Of a stretch of 5,020 nt of DNA, positions 1 to 5,020 are shown piece by piece (within the stretch, counting starts at the first letter, position 1; the number at the start of each line of letters is the position of its first letter). Source of the stretch: Pseudomonadota bacterium (lineage in GTDB: Bacteria; Pseudomonadota; Alphaproteobacteria; Rhizobiales; Hyphomicrobiaceae); assembly GCA_023426855.1 (NCBI GenBank), contig JAEZBU010000041.1, forward strand, positions 1 through 5,020, written 5' to 3'. A model generated the notes under the pieces. It was not told where the DNA came from and searched no databases. It saw nothing but the letters and a program-made list of their open reading frames with translations. The position numbers were made by a program, and so were the translations under genes.

Positions 1-86
1 GGCTCGACGAGTTCTGATAGCGCCCCCGTGAGGCTGCGGGCCTGGTCGGAATCCGGAACGCTGGCTGTGATCTTGAAGGATTTCAT
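1..86 (-). CDS. Partial gene (N-terminus only); possibly ribosomal protein L11 methyltransferase (PrmA)
   Basis: Only the start of this gene is in the window. It begins at an ATG whose complement is at 84-86 and reads 28 full codons to the left edge, starting MKSFKITASVPDSDQ and ending near ALSELVEP. The pattern of a short beta strand (FKITASVP), an amphipathic helix (SDQARSLTGALSELVE) and then a proline fits the small N-terminal alpha/beta domain of PrmA, which methylates ribosomal protein L11 in the cytoplasm. That is a resemblance from memory over 28 residues, so the function is a guess. No other in-frame ATG, GTG or TTG lies between the upstream gene's stop and this ATG, so the start is well constrained, although the ribosome binding site is poor. 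The gap to the DUF3754 stop is 32 bp, which suggests one transcript. No stop codon interrupts the frame. Confidence 0.6.
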   Translation of the reverse strand, partial: MKSFKITASVPDSDQARSLTGALSELVE

Positions 87-118
87 GCGGCCGTTTGTTC
101 CGGGGCGCGGCGTGCCTG

Positions 119-1558
119 TCAAGCCAGCTTATCGTCCGCGCCATCGGCCATCTCGAAGCCCTCCACAAAGCCCGGTTCGGGCAGCTCGTCCAGGAACAGG
201 TCCCACTTCTTGTCGATGAGGGCGGCGGCCTCGTGTGGTGGCAGGGTACGCAGCGTTCCGTCGACCTGCTCGGTGACGATCCCCTCGGCGATCAGGCGCT
301 CCAATGCATCCCCGATCTCGAAGTCGACATGCGTGCCGAAGGTTTCGGTGAGGTAATGTTCGATGGCGGCATCCACGGCCGGGAGTTGCGAGCGGTGAAC
401 GACCTGCTTGGCCAGCACCGTATAAAGAAGAATCTCCTCCTTCAGATCCTCCTCGGCGGCGCGGCCGGCCAGCTTCAGGATCACGCCCGTGTTGTCGGCC
501 ATGGCGTGGAAGTACAGGTTCTGCGCCATGATCACCATGTAGCGCTGGCGCTGGTTCATGAAGTTCATCGCTTGCCGGAACGCGATGGTGCCGAGACCGG
601 CCACCGCACCGGCAGCCGCGATCGGGTTCGATGCGGCCAGCGCGATCTTTCCAGCCGCGCTGAATGCGCCGACCCCAAGCCCTGCGCCGCCGGTCAGTCC
701 CAGTTTCAGCTTGTCCAGCGGCCGGAAATTCACCCGCGTGTTGGGGAATATCATCTCGATATCCGTGCGCGGCATATTCTTGAACAGCTTCATATAGATG
801 CAGTCGTCGCGAATCTCCGACGACATCATGCTGCGCGTGCGCTTGACGATTTTCTTGGCGATCTTTCGCGGCACCTTACGCTCGCGCATCACCTCTTCGA
901 TGCGTTGTGCCTCCGGTTTCATTTTGAATAGGATCAAAAGGCGCCGATAGATCGGCACCTCGAATTCCTGCTTCAGCATGAATTTGCGCAGGGTCCGGCG
1001 TTGATCCTTTCGGCTCGATGCGCCGCGATAGAAGATCAGCAGTTCGTCGAAGGCATTGAGGTCGGCGTGCAGATCGAGCCCGTAGTGGGACTCGTCGGTC
1101 ATGATGAGTTCGACCTGCTTGGGATCGATGCGGGTGTAGTTGGCCTGGGTCAGCAGGTGTTCGACTCCGCTGACGACGCGCCGCTGCAAAGTCTGGCGTT
1201 CATGGGGCGTATAGCTGCGTGTAATCAGCAGGTCGCTGTCAGGGCTGAACGGCTCATAGTCCTGTTCCAATGCCAGCATGCGCGCGCCGTACTGCTGCTG
1301 GCGATAGTAGTCGAGATAGCGAAAGAAGCGGCGCGCCTGTTTAGCTTGCCCGTTGGCCCAGGCTTGCGGCTGTGCGAGGCGGTCGATCAGCGCAAAACGC
1401 GTGATCGGAATGAACCGCTCGCGGTTGGCCGTATTGGGCTCTGGTAGCCGCAGCTTCAACGCACTGGCTTCGGTCGTCACCACAGCGGCGGCGGTTGGAT
1501 CTGCGCCGGCTGACGGCGCGAATGCTGGCGCCGCGGCCCTTGCTTGCACCCCTGACAT
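119..1558 (-). CDS. DUF3754 / TMEM143-family protein, function unknown
   Basis: The protein has 479 residues. Family hallmarks I recognise are an N-terminal RFIPITRFALIDRL block (about 48-61), EQDYEPFSPDSD (about 98-109), and a central MKLFKNMPRTDIEMIFPN stretch followed by VNFRPLDKLKLGLTGGAG (about 256-293). A Gly/Ala-rich hydrophobic segment (about 285-327) could be one or two membrane passes or a membrane hairpin. A conserved helical region follows (about 327-384), then a C-terminal part that looks winged-helix-like (about 411-453). TMEM143 is the animal member and is reported to be mitochondrial; the bacterial members have no established biochemical role. I chose the ATG at 1558 because GGGGAGG lies 9 bases upstream. 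The frame stays open to a TTG at 1636, which would add 26 residues without a comparable binding site. The first 30 residues are Ala-rich and probably disordered. The partial gene at 1-86 follows after 32 bp. Family assignment is fairly sure; function is unknown. Confidence 0.87.
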   Translation of the reverse strand: MSGVQARAAAPAFAPSAGADPTAAAVVTTEASALKLRLPEPNTANRERFIPITRFALIDRLAQPQAWANGQAKQARRFFRYLDYYRQQQYGARMLALEQDYEPFSPDSDLLITRSYTPHERQTLQRRVVSGVEHLLTQANYTRIDPKQVELIMTDESHYGLDLHADLNAFDELLIFYRGASSRKDQRRTLRKFMLKQEFEVPIYRRLLILFKMKPEAQRIEEVMRERKVPRKIAKKIVKRTRSMMSSEIRDDCIYMKLFKNMPRTDIEMIFPNTRVNFRPLDKLKLGLTGGAGLGVGAFSAAGKIALAASNPIAAAGAVAGLGTIAFRQAMNFMNQRQRYMVIMAQNLYFHAMADNTGVILKLAGRAAEEDLKEEILLYTVLAKQVVHRSQLPAVDAAIEHYLTETFGTHVDFEIGDALERLIAEGIVTEQVDGTLRTLPPHEAAALIDKKWDLFLDELPEPGFVEGFEMADGADDKLA

Positions 1559-1567
1559 AGATCGATG

Positions 1568-1574
1568 CCTCCCC
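1568..1574 (-). promoter_or_regulatory. Ribosome binding site of the DUF3754 gene
   Basis: The complement reads GGGGAGG and ends 9 bases before the ATG at 1558. It decides the start, because the longer in-frame TTG start at 1636 has no similar purine run. Confidence 0.75.
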
Positions 1575-1627
1575 ACCACTGAAGAAAAACGACTGAGGAA
1601 TCCGAGCCCGGCGCCCGTCTTAAGATC

Positions 1628-1655
1628 AGCCCTCAAGCTTGTCGAGACGAGGGCT
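1628..1655. repeat. 7-bp inverted repeat in the DUF3754 leader
   Basis: AGCCCTC at 1628-1634 is the exact reverse complement of GAGGGCT at 1649-1655, with a 14-base loop that contains CAAGCTTG. If the DUF3754 transcript begins upstream of it, this would be a hairpin about 70 bases before the start codon. It is not followed by a U-run, so it is not an obvious terminator. A pair of this size could occur by chance. Confidence 0.4.
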
Positions 1656-1717
1656 CACGCGGTTATGCGGTCCTCAACATAGCCTTTTTCCGGTTCACTG
1701 AGCGAGGGCGGAACATA

Positions 1718-1736
1718 AGTTAAATAGTGTTTAACT
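1718..1736. promoter_or_regulatory. AT-rich palindrome, candidate operator
   Basis: AGTTAAA (1718-1724) and TTTAACT (1730-1736) are perfect 7-base arms around the 5-base centre TAGTG. The 19-bp size and centre spacing suit a dimeric helix-turn-helix regulator, and the site stands out as AT-rich in a GC-rich region. It lies 159 bp from the DUF3754 start and 124 bp from the J-domain gene start, so it could act on either or both. The regulator is not identifiable from this window, and a weak, U-run-free hairpin is the alternative reading. Confidence 0.45.
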
Positions 1737-1808
1737 GAGCAAAACGGGATCGCTGGCGCCGGCCTGCCACATATCGAAAAATCCAATAACCGTCACAGTC
1801 ATGCCTAT

Positions 1809-1844
1809 CTTGCACAGCAGAACTTAGCAGTCCTGTCGTGCAAG
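1809..1844 (+). repeat. Hairpin-forming inverted repeat upstream of the J-domain gene
   Basis: CTTGCAC at 1809-1815 pairs exactly with GTGCAAG at 1838-1844. After one A/C mismatch, four more pairs (one of them G-U) continue inward at 1817-1820 with 1833-1836, leaving a 12-base loop. The 3' arm ends 16 bases before the GTG at 1861, so in RNA the structure would sit just upstream of the ribosome landing site, or in DNA it could be an operator. No U-run follows, so it is unlikely to be a terminator. Confidence 0.45.
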
Positions 1845-1860
1845 GCTTTGGGGGCCCTTG

Positions 1861-3972
1861 GTGCAACGACGAAACGTCATGCGATTTATCGCGTCGGCGC
1901 TGCTTGCGGCAGCTGGAGCCGAAGTCGCGCATGCGCGCGAAGCCGTTCAGCTTCCGCTGAGCTGTGAGGTCCGGGCTGGCCGGCTGCTGGCGCGGCCGGC
2001 GCCGTTGACGGCCTATCAACTCGCGACCGGACGTGAGCATCGCGCTGTAACGATGTGCACGCCTGGCGATCCCGATGGCTGCCGGCATGTCATGGCATAT
2101 CGGTTCGATGTCATTTGCGGCAATGCGCAGGTGCCATGGGTGCAACTTGCGGCATCGCTTGCCAACGCCAACGGGTTCCGCGCCGTCGTCCGCCGCAATC
2201 AGATGTTCATGCGCCGGGCCAGCCAGTCACCCATCGACGACTGCGATATAGAGTTGGGGGACGAAGCGTCTCCGCGCGAGCGCGGCGTTCGCGATGCGCG
2301 ATCGTTCGCCCGGCTGCCAACTCAATGTCGTGGTGAAACACGCGCCCAGAGCAGGGCGGCGACCATCGTCATGCCGCGTGGATTTGCGCCCGTATCCATG
2401 TTGGGCGCTCGCTTTGGGACATTGGAGTCCGGAGTTGCGCAGGATCGCGTGATGCCGCCGATGCAACGGCAGGCGACTTTGGTGCCTCCCGAGCAGGCGC
2501 AGCCGCAGCTCAAGGCGTCCTCAGCGCCGACGGCGGCTGAGCGGCCGCCCGTCGTGCCAAAGCCGGTTCTCGTTGCGCCAGCGAAGACGGACTCGGAAGT
2601 CAGCACGGCTGATCCAGCCAAGCCGCCCGTTGCGCCAGCAGCTCAGCCCGGCAAACCGGCCGACGAGGCTTCGGGCTATGGAAATCCGCATGTTTCCGCC
2701 AGCGAACGCTGGGCCGATCCGCCGCCATTGCGTTTTCCGGAGAGGCCTGCGCCCGAGAAGCCGTCGCCGGAAACATTGGCAGCAAATACAAAAGTCCTAC
2801 CCAGCACGCCGTTGCCTTGGGTGGAGCCGATCCAGCAAGCGGAGTTGCCACCAGCCGAAGTTGCGCCCGCGCCGCCGCAGCCCGCTGAACAGGCGCAAAC
2901 AGAGCCGGCGCCCGCGGAACAGCCAGAAGCTGAGCAGGTGGCGGTGACACCGTTGCGCGTTCCGCCGCGCCCGGTTCCGCTTACTACGGCACCCCATTTC
3001 GCGGTTCCGACCGAAACCGCGCCGCCGGAATCCATCGTTCGGGCAACGCCCGAAGCTTCGTCGGTTGCTTCCGCTGCGCCGAAGTCGATCATGGTCAGCG
3101 AAAGCCAAAGCGAACTTACGGAAGAGGAAGCGAAGCTTCTGCCGATTTCGGGGTGGTCGTCGATCATTACGCCGACCGAGCCGCAGGTCAGCGCCACGTT
3201 CGATATCGCGCCGCTACGTGCATTCACGGTTCTGACCTCGCAATGGCGCGATTTCCGCCCGGAGCGCGATTTCACGATCCTGCTGGTTGGGCTGACGCTG
3301 TTGTCTGGACTGATCTCCGGTGCGGGATGGTTCGCCACGCGCGTCAGGCGCGAGCGTGCCGAGACCTCCATTATGCCGTATCGCGTCGAGCCGGACGTGG
3401 GGCGCCGGTCTGCCTCGCCGTCATCGTCTGACATCATGCTGCGACCGTCGACGATGCTGACGCCGCAAGACGAGCGCATGTGCACCGAGCTGTGCAGGAC
3501 ATCGCACACGATGCTGCGGCAGATCGAAAACAGTGTGGAAAGCCTCAACGGCGTCGCTCCGCTGCGCCGCGTTTTGCAGAAGGAAATGCGGCATCTCGAG
3601 CAATTCCTGACGGCCGTCATGACGGCCCAGCCGGCGGAAGTCGAAGAATGGCGGCGCATGCGCAATCGCCTGCAGCGCATTGTCAAGGAACTGCATCGCC
3701 TGAAGGAGATCGTGGACGGGGCTCAGCGCAGTCTTTCGGGCGCAGGCTTCTCGGGGCGCGAGCCGCCGCGTGATCGCCATGAGGCCTATGAGCTTCTCGG
3801 CGTGAATGCCGACGTCAGCCCAAAGACGCTGAAGAAACTGGTCGATGCGTTACGCGCCTGCTGGCATCCGGATCTGGCCAAGGACGATGCCGACCGCGTG
3901 GTCCGCGAGGAACGCATGAAGCGCATCAATATCGCCTGGGATATTCTCGCCGAGAAGCGGCAGGAAACCTGA
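1861..3972 (+). CDS. Inner-membrane J-domain protein with a periplasmic Cys domain and Pro/Ala linker
   Basis: The protein has 703 residues from the GTG start. In order: a signal peptide (residues 1-25; basic MQRRNVMR, a hydrophobic Ala/Leu core, then AHA before the predicted cut); a compact domain with cysteines at 35, 66, 74, 86, 128 and 156; a Pro/Ala/Glu-rich linker (about 160-410) with three AEQ copies near 342-359; one membrane helix (about 472-493) followed by RVRRER, which predicts a cytoplasmic C-terminus; a helical, coiled-coil-prone region (about 537-630); and a J domain (about 640-703) with HPD at 669-671. J domains stimulate the ATPase of Hsp70/DnaK. There is no Gly/Phe region or zinc finger, so it is a class C type. 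The start is uncertain: GTG 1861 has GGGGG 6 bases upstream and gives a better basic n-region; ATG 1879 still keeps a signal peptide; TTG 1858 is also in frame. It is monocistronic here. Architecture is sure; substrate and role are unknown. Confidence 0.85.
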   Translation: MQRRNVMRFIASALLAAAGAEVAHAREAVQLPLSCEVRAGRLLARPAPLTAYQLATGREHRAVTMCTPGDPDGCRHVMAYRFDVICGNAQVPWVQLAASLANANGFRAVVRRNQMFMRRASQSPIDDCDIELGDEASPRERGVRDARSFARLPTQCRGETRAQSRAATIVMPRGFAPVSMLGARFGTLESGVAQDRVMPPMQRQATLVPPEQAQPQLKASSAPTAAERPPVVPKPVLVAPAKTDSEVSTADPAKPPVAPAAQPGKPADEASGYGNPHVSASERWADPPPLRFPERPAPEKPSPETLAANTKVLPSTPLPWVEPIQQAELPPAEVAPAPPQPAEQAQTEPAPAEQPEAEQVAVTPLRVPPRPVPLTTAPHFAVPTETAPPESIVRATPEASSVASAAPKSIMVSESQSELTEEEAKLLPISGWSSIITPTEPQVSATFDIAPLRAFTVLTSQWRDFRPERDFTILLVGLTLLSGLISGAGWFATRVRRERAETSIMPYRVEPDVGRRSASPSSSDIMLRPSTMLTPQDERMCTELCRTSHTMLRQIENSVESLNGVAPLRRVLQKEMRHLEQFLTAVMTAQPAEVEEWRRMRNRLQRIVKELHRLKEIVDGAQRSLSGAGFSGREPPRDRHEAYELLGVNADVSPKTLKKLVDALRACWHPDLAKDDADRVVREERMKRINIAWDILAEKRQET

Positions 3973-4013
3973 GGCGGGTCGATCGCGCCATTGGAAATCG
4001 CCAGGACGCCTCA
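3970..4013 (+). terminator. Possible weak terminator hairpin of the J-domain gene
   Basis: TGAGGCG (3970-3976, including the stop codon TGA) is perfectly complementary to CGCCTCA (4007-4013), and TCTTTCC follows. The 30-base loop is large and the tract is not a clean U-run, so this is a weak candidate. The REP-like hairpins just downstream may also serve to end or protect the transcript. Confidence 0.25.
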
Positions 4014-4020
4014 TCTTTCC

Positions 4021-4110
4021 CCGTCATTCCCGCGGAGGCGGGAATCCAGGGTTGCTTGCCGATGCGCGTGTGGAAACCTGTCTGGATGCCCACCTGCGTG
4101 GGCATGACGG
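4021..4110. repeat. Inverted pair of REP-like palindromic units
   Basis: Two 30-base units face each other across a 30-base spacer: 4021-4050 forward and 4081-4110 reversed. By hand alignment they match at 24 of 30 positions. Each holds a perfect 7-bp hairpin with a 4-base loop: TTCCCGC-GGAG-GCGGGAA at 4027-4044 and TGCCCAC-CTGC-GTGGGCA at 4087-4104. Four of the six differences form two compensated base pairs. The first unit also fits the Neisseria dRS3 pattern ATTCCC-N8-GGGAAT. Palindromes of this CGTCATTCCCGC...GCGGGAATCCAG type are, as I recall, dispersed between genes in many proteobacteria. Position between converging genes suits transcript-end protection, termination or an insertion hot spot, but none of these is shown. 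Confidence 0.85.
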
Positions 4111-4272
4111 TGTATGTAGATAGCGCACGAACGCAGTGCTCTGCCGTCCTTTTCATTGTCAGTCTTATGGAGGGGAAAGCCAGGATCTCCCCATCGTTCG
4201 CGTGCGGACTCTATGCGCGCGACGATGAGACCGTCGATTTCATCGAAACCATTTGGCTCAAGAATGCAGATT

Positions 4273-4308
4273 TCGAAAATAGAAAACCCGCCGGCGATTG
4301 CGGCGGGT
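4273..4308 (-). terminator. Rho-independent terminator of the bactofilin gene
   Basis: Read on the minus strand, ACCCGCCG pairs perfectly with CGGCGGGT (8 bp, positions 4308-4301 and 4293-4286) around a 7-base loop, followed by TTTCTATTTTCG. The GC-rich stem plus T-rich tail is a typical intrinsic terminator. It begins 24 bases after the bactofilin stop codon. Read on the plus strand the T-tract is missing, so it works for bactofilin only. Confidence 0.8.
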
Positions 4309-4332
4309 GGATAGTCTCGAATGTCGAATTAA

Positions 4333-4851
4333 TCAGCTCGCTGCGCGGGCGGCGCTGCTCGGTGATGTGAGCTGCGGCGCGATTTCCGACGCGTCCTTCA
4401 CCTTGCGCGAACGACCATCGAAGCTGGCGCCCTGATCGATTGCCAAAGCCTGGCTGTGGATGTCGCCTTCCACAACGGCGCTGGCATGTAGCACGACGCG
4501 CGAGCCCAGGATCGCGCCCTGGACGCGGCCATAGACGTCGACCGTCTCGGCGGCGATGGTGCCGCTGATGATGGCTTCCTCACCGACGGTCAGCTTCATG
4601 CTGTGCAGGTCGGCCTGAATGTTGCCGTTGACGCGCAGCGATCCCTGGCAGCGGATCGTGATGGCCTGGCCCTCGATGGTCAGGTCGTTGCCGATCACTG
4701 ACTCGCTGGCGTCCTGGCCCGATGCTCCCGATACACCATTCGCGCGGAGAGGCGTCGGTGTAGGCGCGCCGGTCGGCCCCTGGTCCATTGTCTTGATTTG
4801 CAAAGCGTCGAGATTCGCGGGTCTTGCTTCGGGTTTACGATTAAACACCAT
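4333..4851 (-). CDS. Bactofilin (polymer-forming cytoskeletal protein)
   Basis: The protein has 172 residues. Bactofilins polymerise without nucleotide into non-polar filaments at the inner face of the membrane and help place envelope-building proteins. The core (about residues 51-147) shows the repeating short-strand pattern of a right-handed beta-helix: SVIGNDLTIEG, GSLRVNGNI, LTVGEEAIISGTI, VDVYGRVQGAI, VVLHASAVVEGDI, LAIDQGASFDG. It is flanked by disordered, Pro/Ser/Ala-rich tails, as is usual. The N-terminus MVFNRKPEAR, a hydrophobic pair followed by basic residues, resembles the short membrane-binding tail described for other bactofilins. The start at 4851 is supported by GAGGGGAG 6 bases upstream; a longer frame reaches 4956 but has no such site. 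An M23 peptidase gene often accompanies bactofilins, but none is visible here. A terminator follows at 4273-4308. Identification is sure; the cellular role is not. Confidence 0.93.
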   Translation of the reverse strand: MVFNRKPEARPANLDALQIKTMDQGPTGAPTPTPLRANGVSGASGQDASESVIGNDLTIEGQAITIRCQGSLRVNGNIQADLHSMKLTVGEEAIISGTIAAETVDVYGRVQGAILGSRVVLHASAVVEGDIHSQALAIDQGASFDGRSRKVKDASEIAPQLTSPSSAARAAS

Positions 4852-4857
4852 ACTGAA

Positions 4858-4865
4858 CTCCCCTC
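4858..4865 (-). promoter_or_regulatory. Ribosome binding site of the bactofilin gene
   Basis: The complement reads GAGGGGAG and lies 6 bases before the ATG at 4851. It supports this start over the longer open frame that reaches 4956. Confidence 0.75.
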
Positions 4866-4973
4866 GGCTGGCGTGCCGCGCGACCATCAGTCGCCCAAGT
4901 GGTCGAATTGTGTCGAACAGGCCGCAAAACAACCAGACGACGGAGGTATTTTGCAAATGATAATTTCAGAGAA

Positions 4974-5020
4974 ATGGATAATCAGGCCGGCGTGAGAAAA
5001 CTCTCGACCACGTGCTTGCG
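4974..5020 (+). CDS. Possible start of a gene leaving the window (15 codons visible)
   Basis: An ATG at 4974 opens a frame reading MDNQAGVRKLSTTCL to the window edge with no stop. It would be divergent from the bactofilin gene, with 122 bp between the two starts. The bases just before it (CAGAGAA) are only a weak ribosome binding site and sit too close. A strong GGAGG at 4942-4946 instead serves an overlapping 12-codon frame from the ATG at 4957 (see findings). I do not recognise the fragment, and 47 bases are too few to be sure that it is a gene. Confidence 0.25.
   Translation, partial: MDNQAGVRKLSTTCL

Larger units (their letters stand above)
1559..1860. other. Divergent intergenic region between the DUF3754 and J-domain genes
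   Basis: These 302 bases separate two genes that are read away from each other, so both promoters should lie here. Roughly 1680-1830 is more AT-rich than the flanking genes. I could not find a convincing -35/-10 pair for either direction. The best minus-strand candidate is TTGCTC, 17 bases, CTTATG, overlapping the palindrome at 1718-1736, but its -10 half is poor. Structure present: the palindrome at 1718-1736 and inverted repeats at 1628-1655 and 1809-1844. I see no small gene with a credible ribosome binding site here. Confidence 0.7.
3973..4332. other. Convergent intergenic region (J-domain gene / bactofilin)
   Basis: These 360 bases between converging genes hold a possible weak terminator stem (3970-4013), the inverted REP-like pair (4021-4110) and the bactofilin terminator (4273-4308). 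A further 8-bp hairpin with one G-U pair lies at 4223-4230 with 4238-4245. I see no credible gene: the open frames here run through the repeat units and have no good ribosome binding sites. Confidence 0.7.
4852..5020. other. Bactofilin upstream region
   Basis: This stretch should hold the bactofilin promoter. The patch at about 4945-4985 is AT-rich, with GATAAT at 4959-4964 and again at 4977-4982, 18 bp apart. It could be promoter material for either direction, but no -35/-10 pair is convincing. Confidence 0.4.

Noticed and set aside
95..931. Plus-strand open frame of 278 codons opposite the DUF3754 gene
   Set aside because: It is antisense to a gene with clear family motifs, has no recognisable domain, and long antisense frames are common in GC-rich DNA.
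1559..1636. N-terminal extension of the DUF3754 protein from a TTG start
   Set aside because: The ATG at 1558 has GGGGAGG at good spacing, and the extension lacks family motifs and its own binding site.
1754..1768. Sigma-54-like -24/-12 element (TGGCGCCGGCCTGCC)
   Set aside because: The GG and GC doublets are separated by 9 bases rather than the required 10, and the rest of the consensus is poor.
1720..2145. Minus-strand frame of 141 codons covering the divergent region and the start of the J-domain gene
   Set aside because: It overlaps the signal peptide and Cys domain on the other strand, has no good ribosome binding site, and the product is unlike any family I know.
2676..3686. Minus-strand open frame of 336 codons opposite the J-domain gene
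   Set aside because: It lies opposite the Pro/Ala-rich linker and membrane helix. The product is low-complexity Gly/Ser/Arg-rich, and no family is recognisable.
3926..4156. Minus-strand frame containing WIPASAGMT-like peptides
   Set aside because: These peptides are what the REP-like palindromes give when translated, a well-known source of false genes. The same holds for the plus-strand frame at 4056-4370 (MPTCVGMT).
4223..4245. Hairpin CGATGAGA / TTTCATCG as a terminator
   Set aside because: The stem includes a G-U pair and no T-run follows on either strand. The real bactofilin terminator is at 4273-4308.

Overview
The window is GC-rich DNA that looks like an alphaproteobacterial chromosome, most likely from the Hyphomicrobiales (Bradyrhizobium/Rhodopseudomonas/Xanthobacteraceae neighbourhood). 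This placement is an inference from three things: the codon and base composition, the pairing of a stand-alone bactofilin with a signal-peptide/transmembrane/J-domain protein, and a common proteobacterial palindromic repeat. No rRNA, tRNA, CRISPR array, insertion sequence or phage gene is visible.

Layout. (1) Minus strand, 1-86: the first 28 complete codons of a gene that runs off the left edge, possibly the ribosomal protein L11 methyltransferase PrmA. (2) Minus strand, 119-1558: a DUF3754/TMEM143-family protein, 32 bp upstream of gene 1 and probably in one operon with it. (3) 1559-1860: a 302-bp divergent intergenic region with a 7-bp-arm AT-rich palindrome and two leader hairpins. (4) Plus strand, 1861-3972: a 703-residue envelope protein with a signal peptide, a cysteine-containing periplasmic domain, a long Pro/Ala-rich linker, one membrane helix, a cytoplasmic helical region and a C-terminal J domain with an HPD motif. 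(5) 3973-4332: a 360-bp convergent intergenic region with an inverted pair of REP-like hairpin units and the bactofilin terminator. (6) Minus strand, 4333-4851: a bactofilin. (7) 4852-5020: the bactofilin leader and a possible plus-strand gene start leaving the window.

The genes form three transcription units (DUF3754 plus the partial gene; the J-domain protein; bactofilin) rather than one pathway. The shared theme is the cell envelope: bactofilins form membrane-associated filaments, and the J-domain protein spans the inner membrane. No functional link between them is shown by the sequence. The most interesting item is the J-domain protein. It would place an Hsp70-cofactor-like domain in the cytoplasm at the end of a periplasmic sensor-like region, and the helix of its J domain that normally contacts DnaK departs from the usual sequence.
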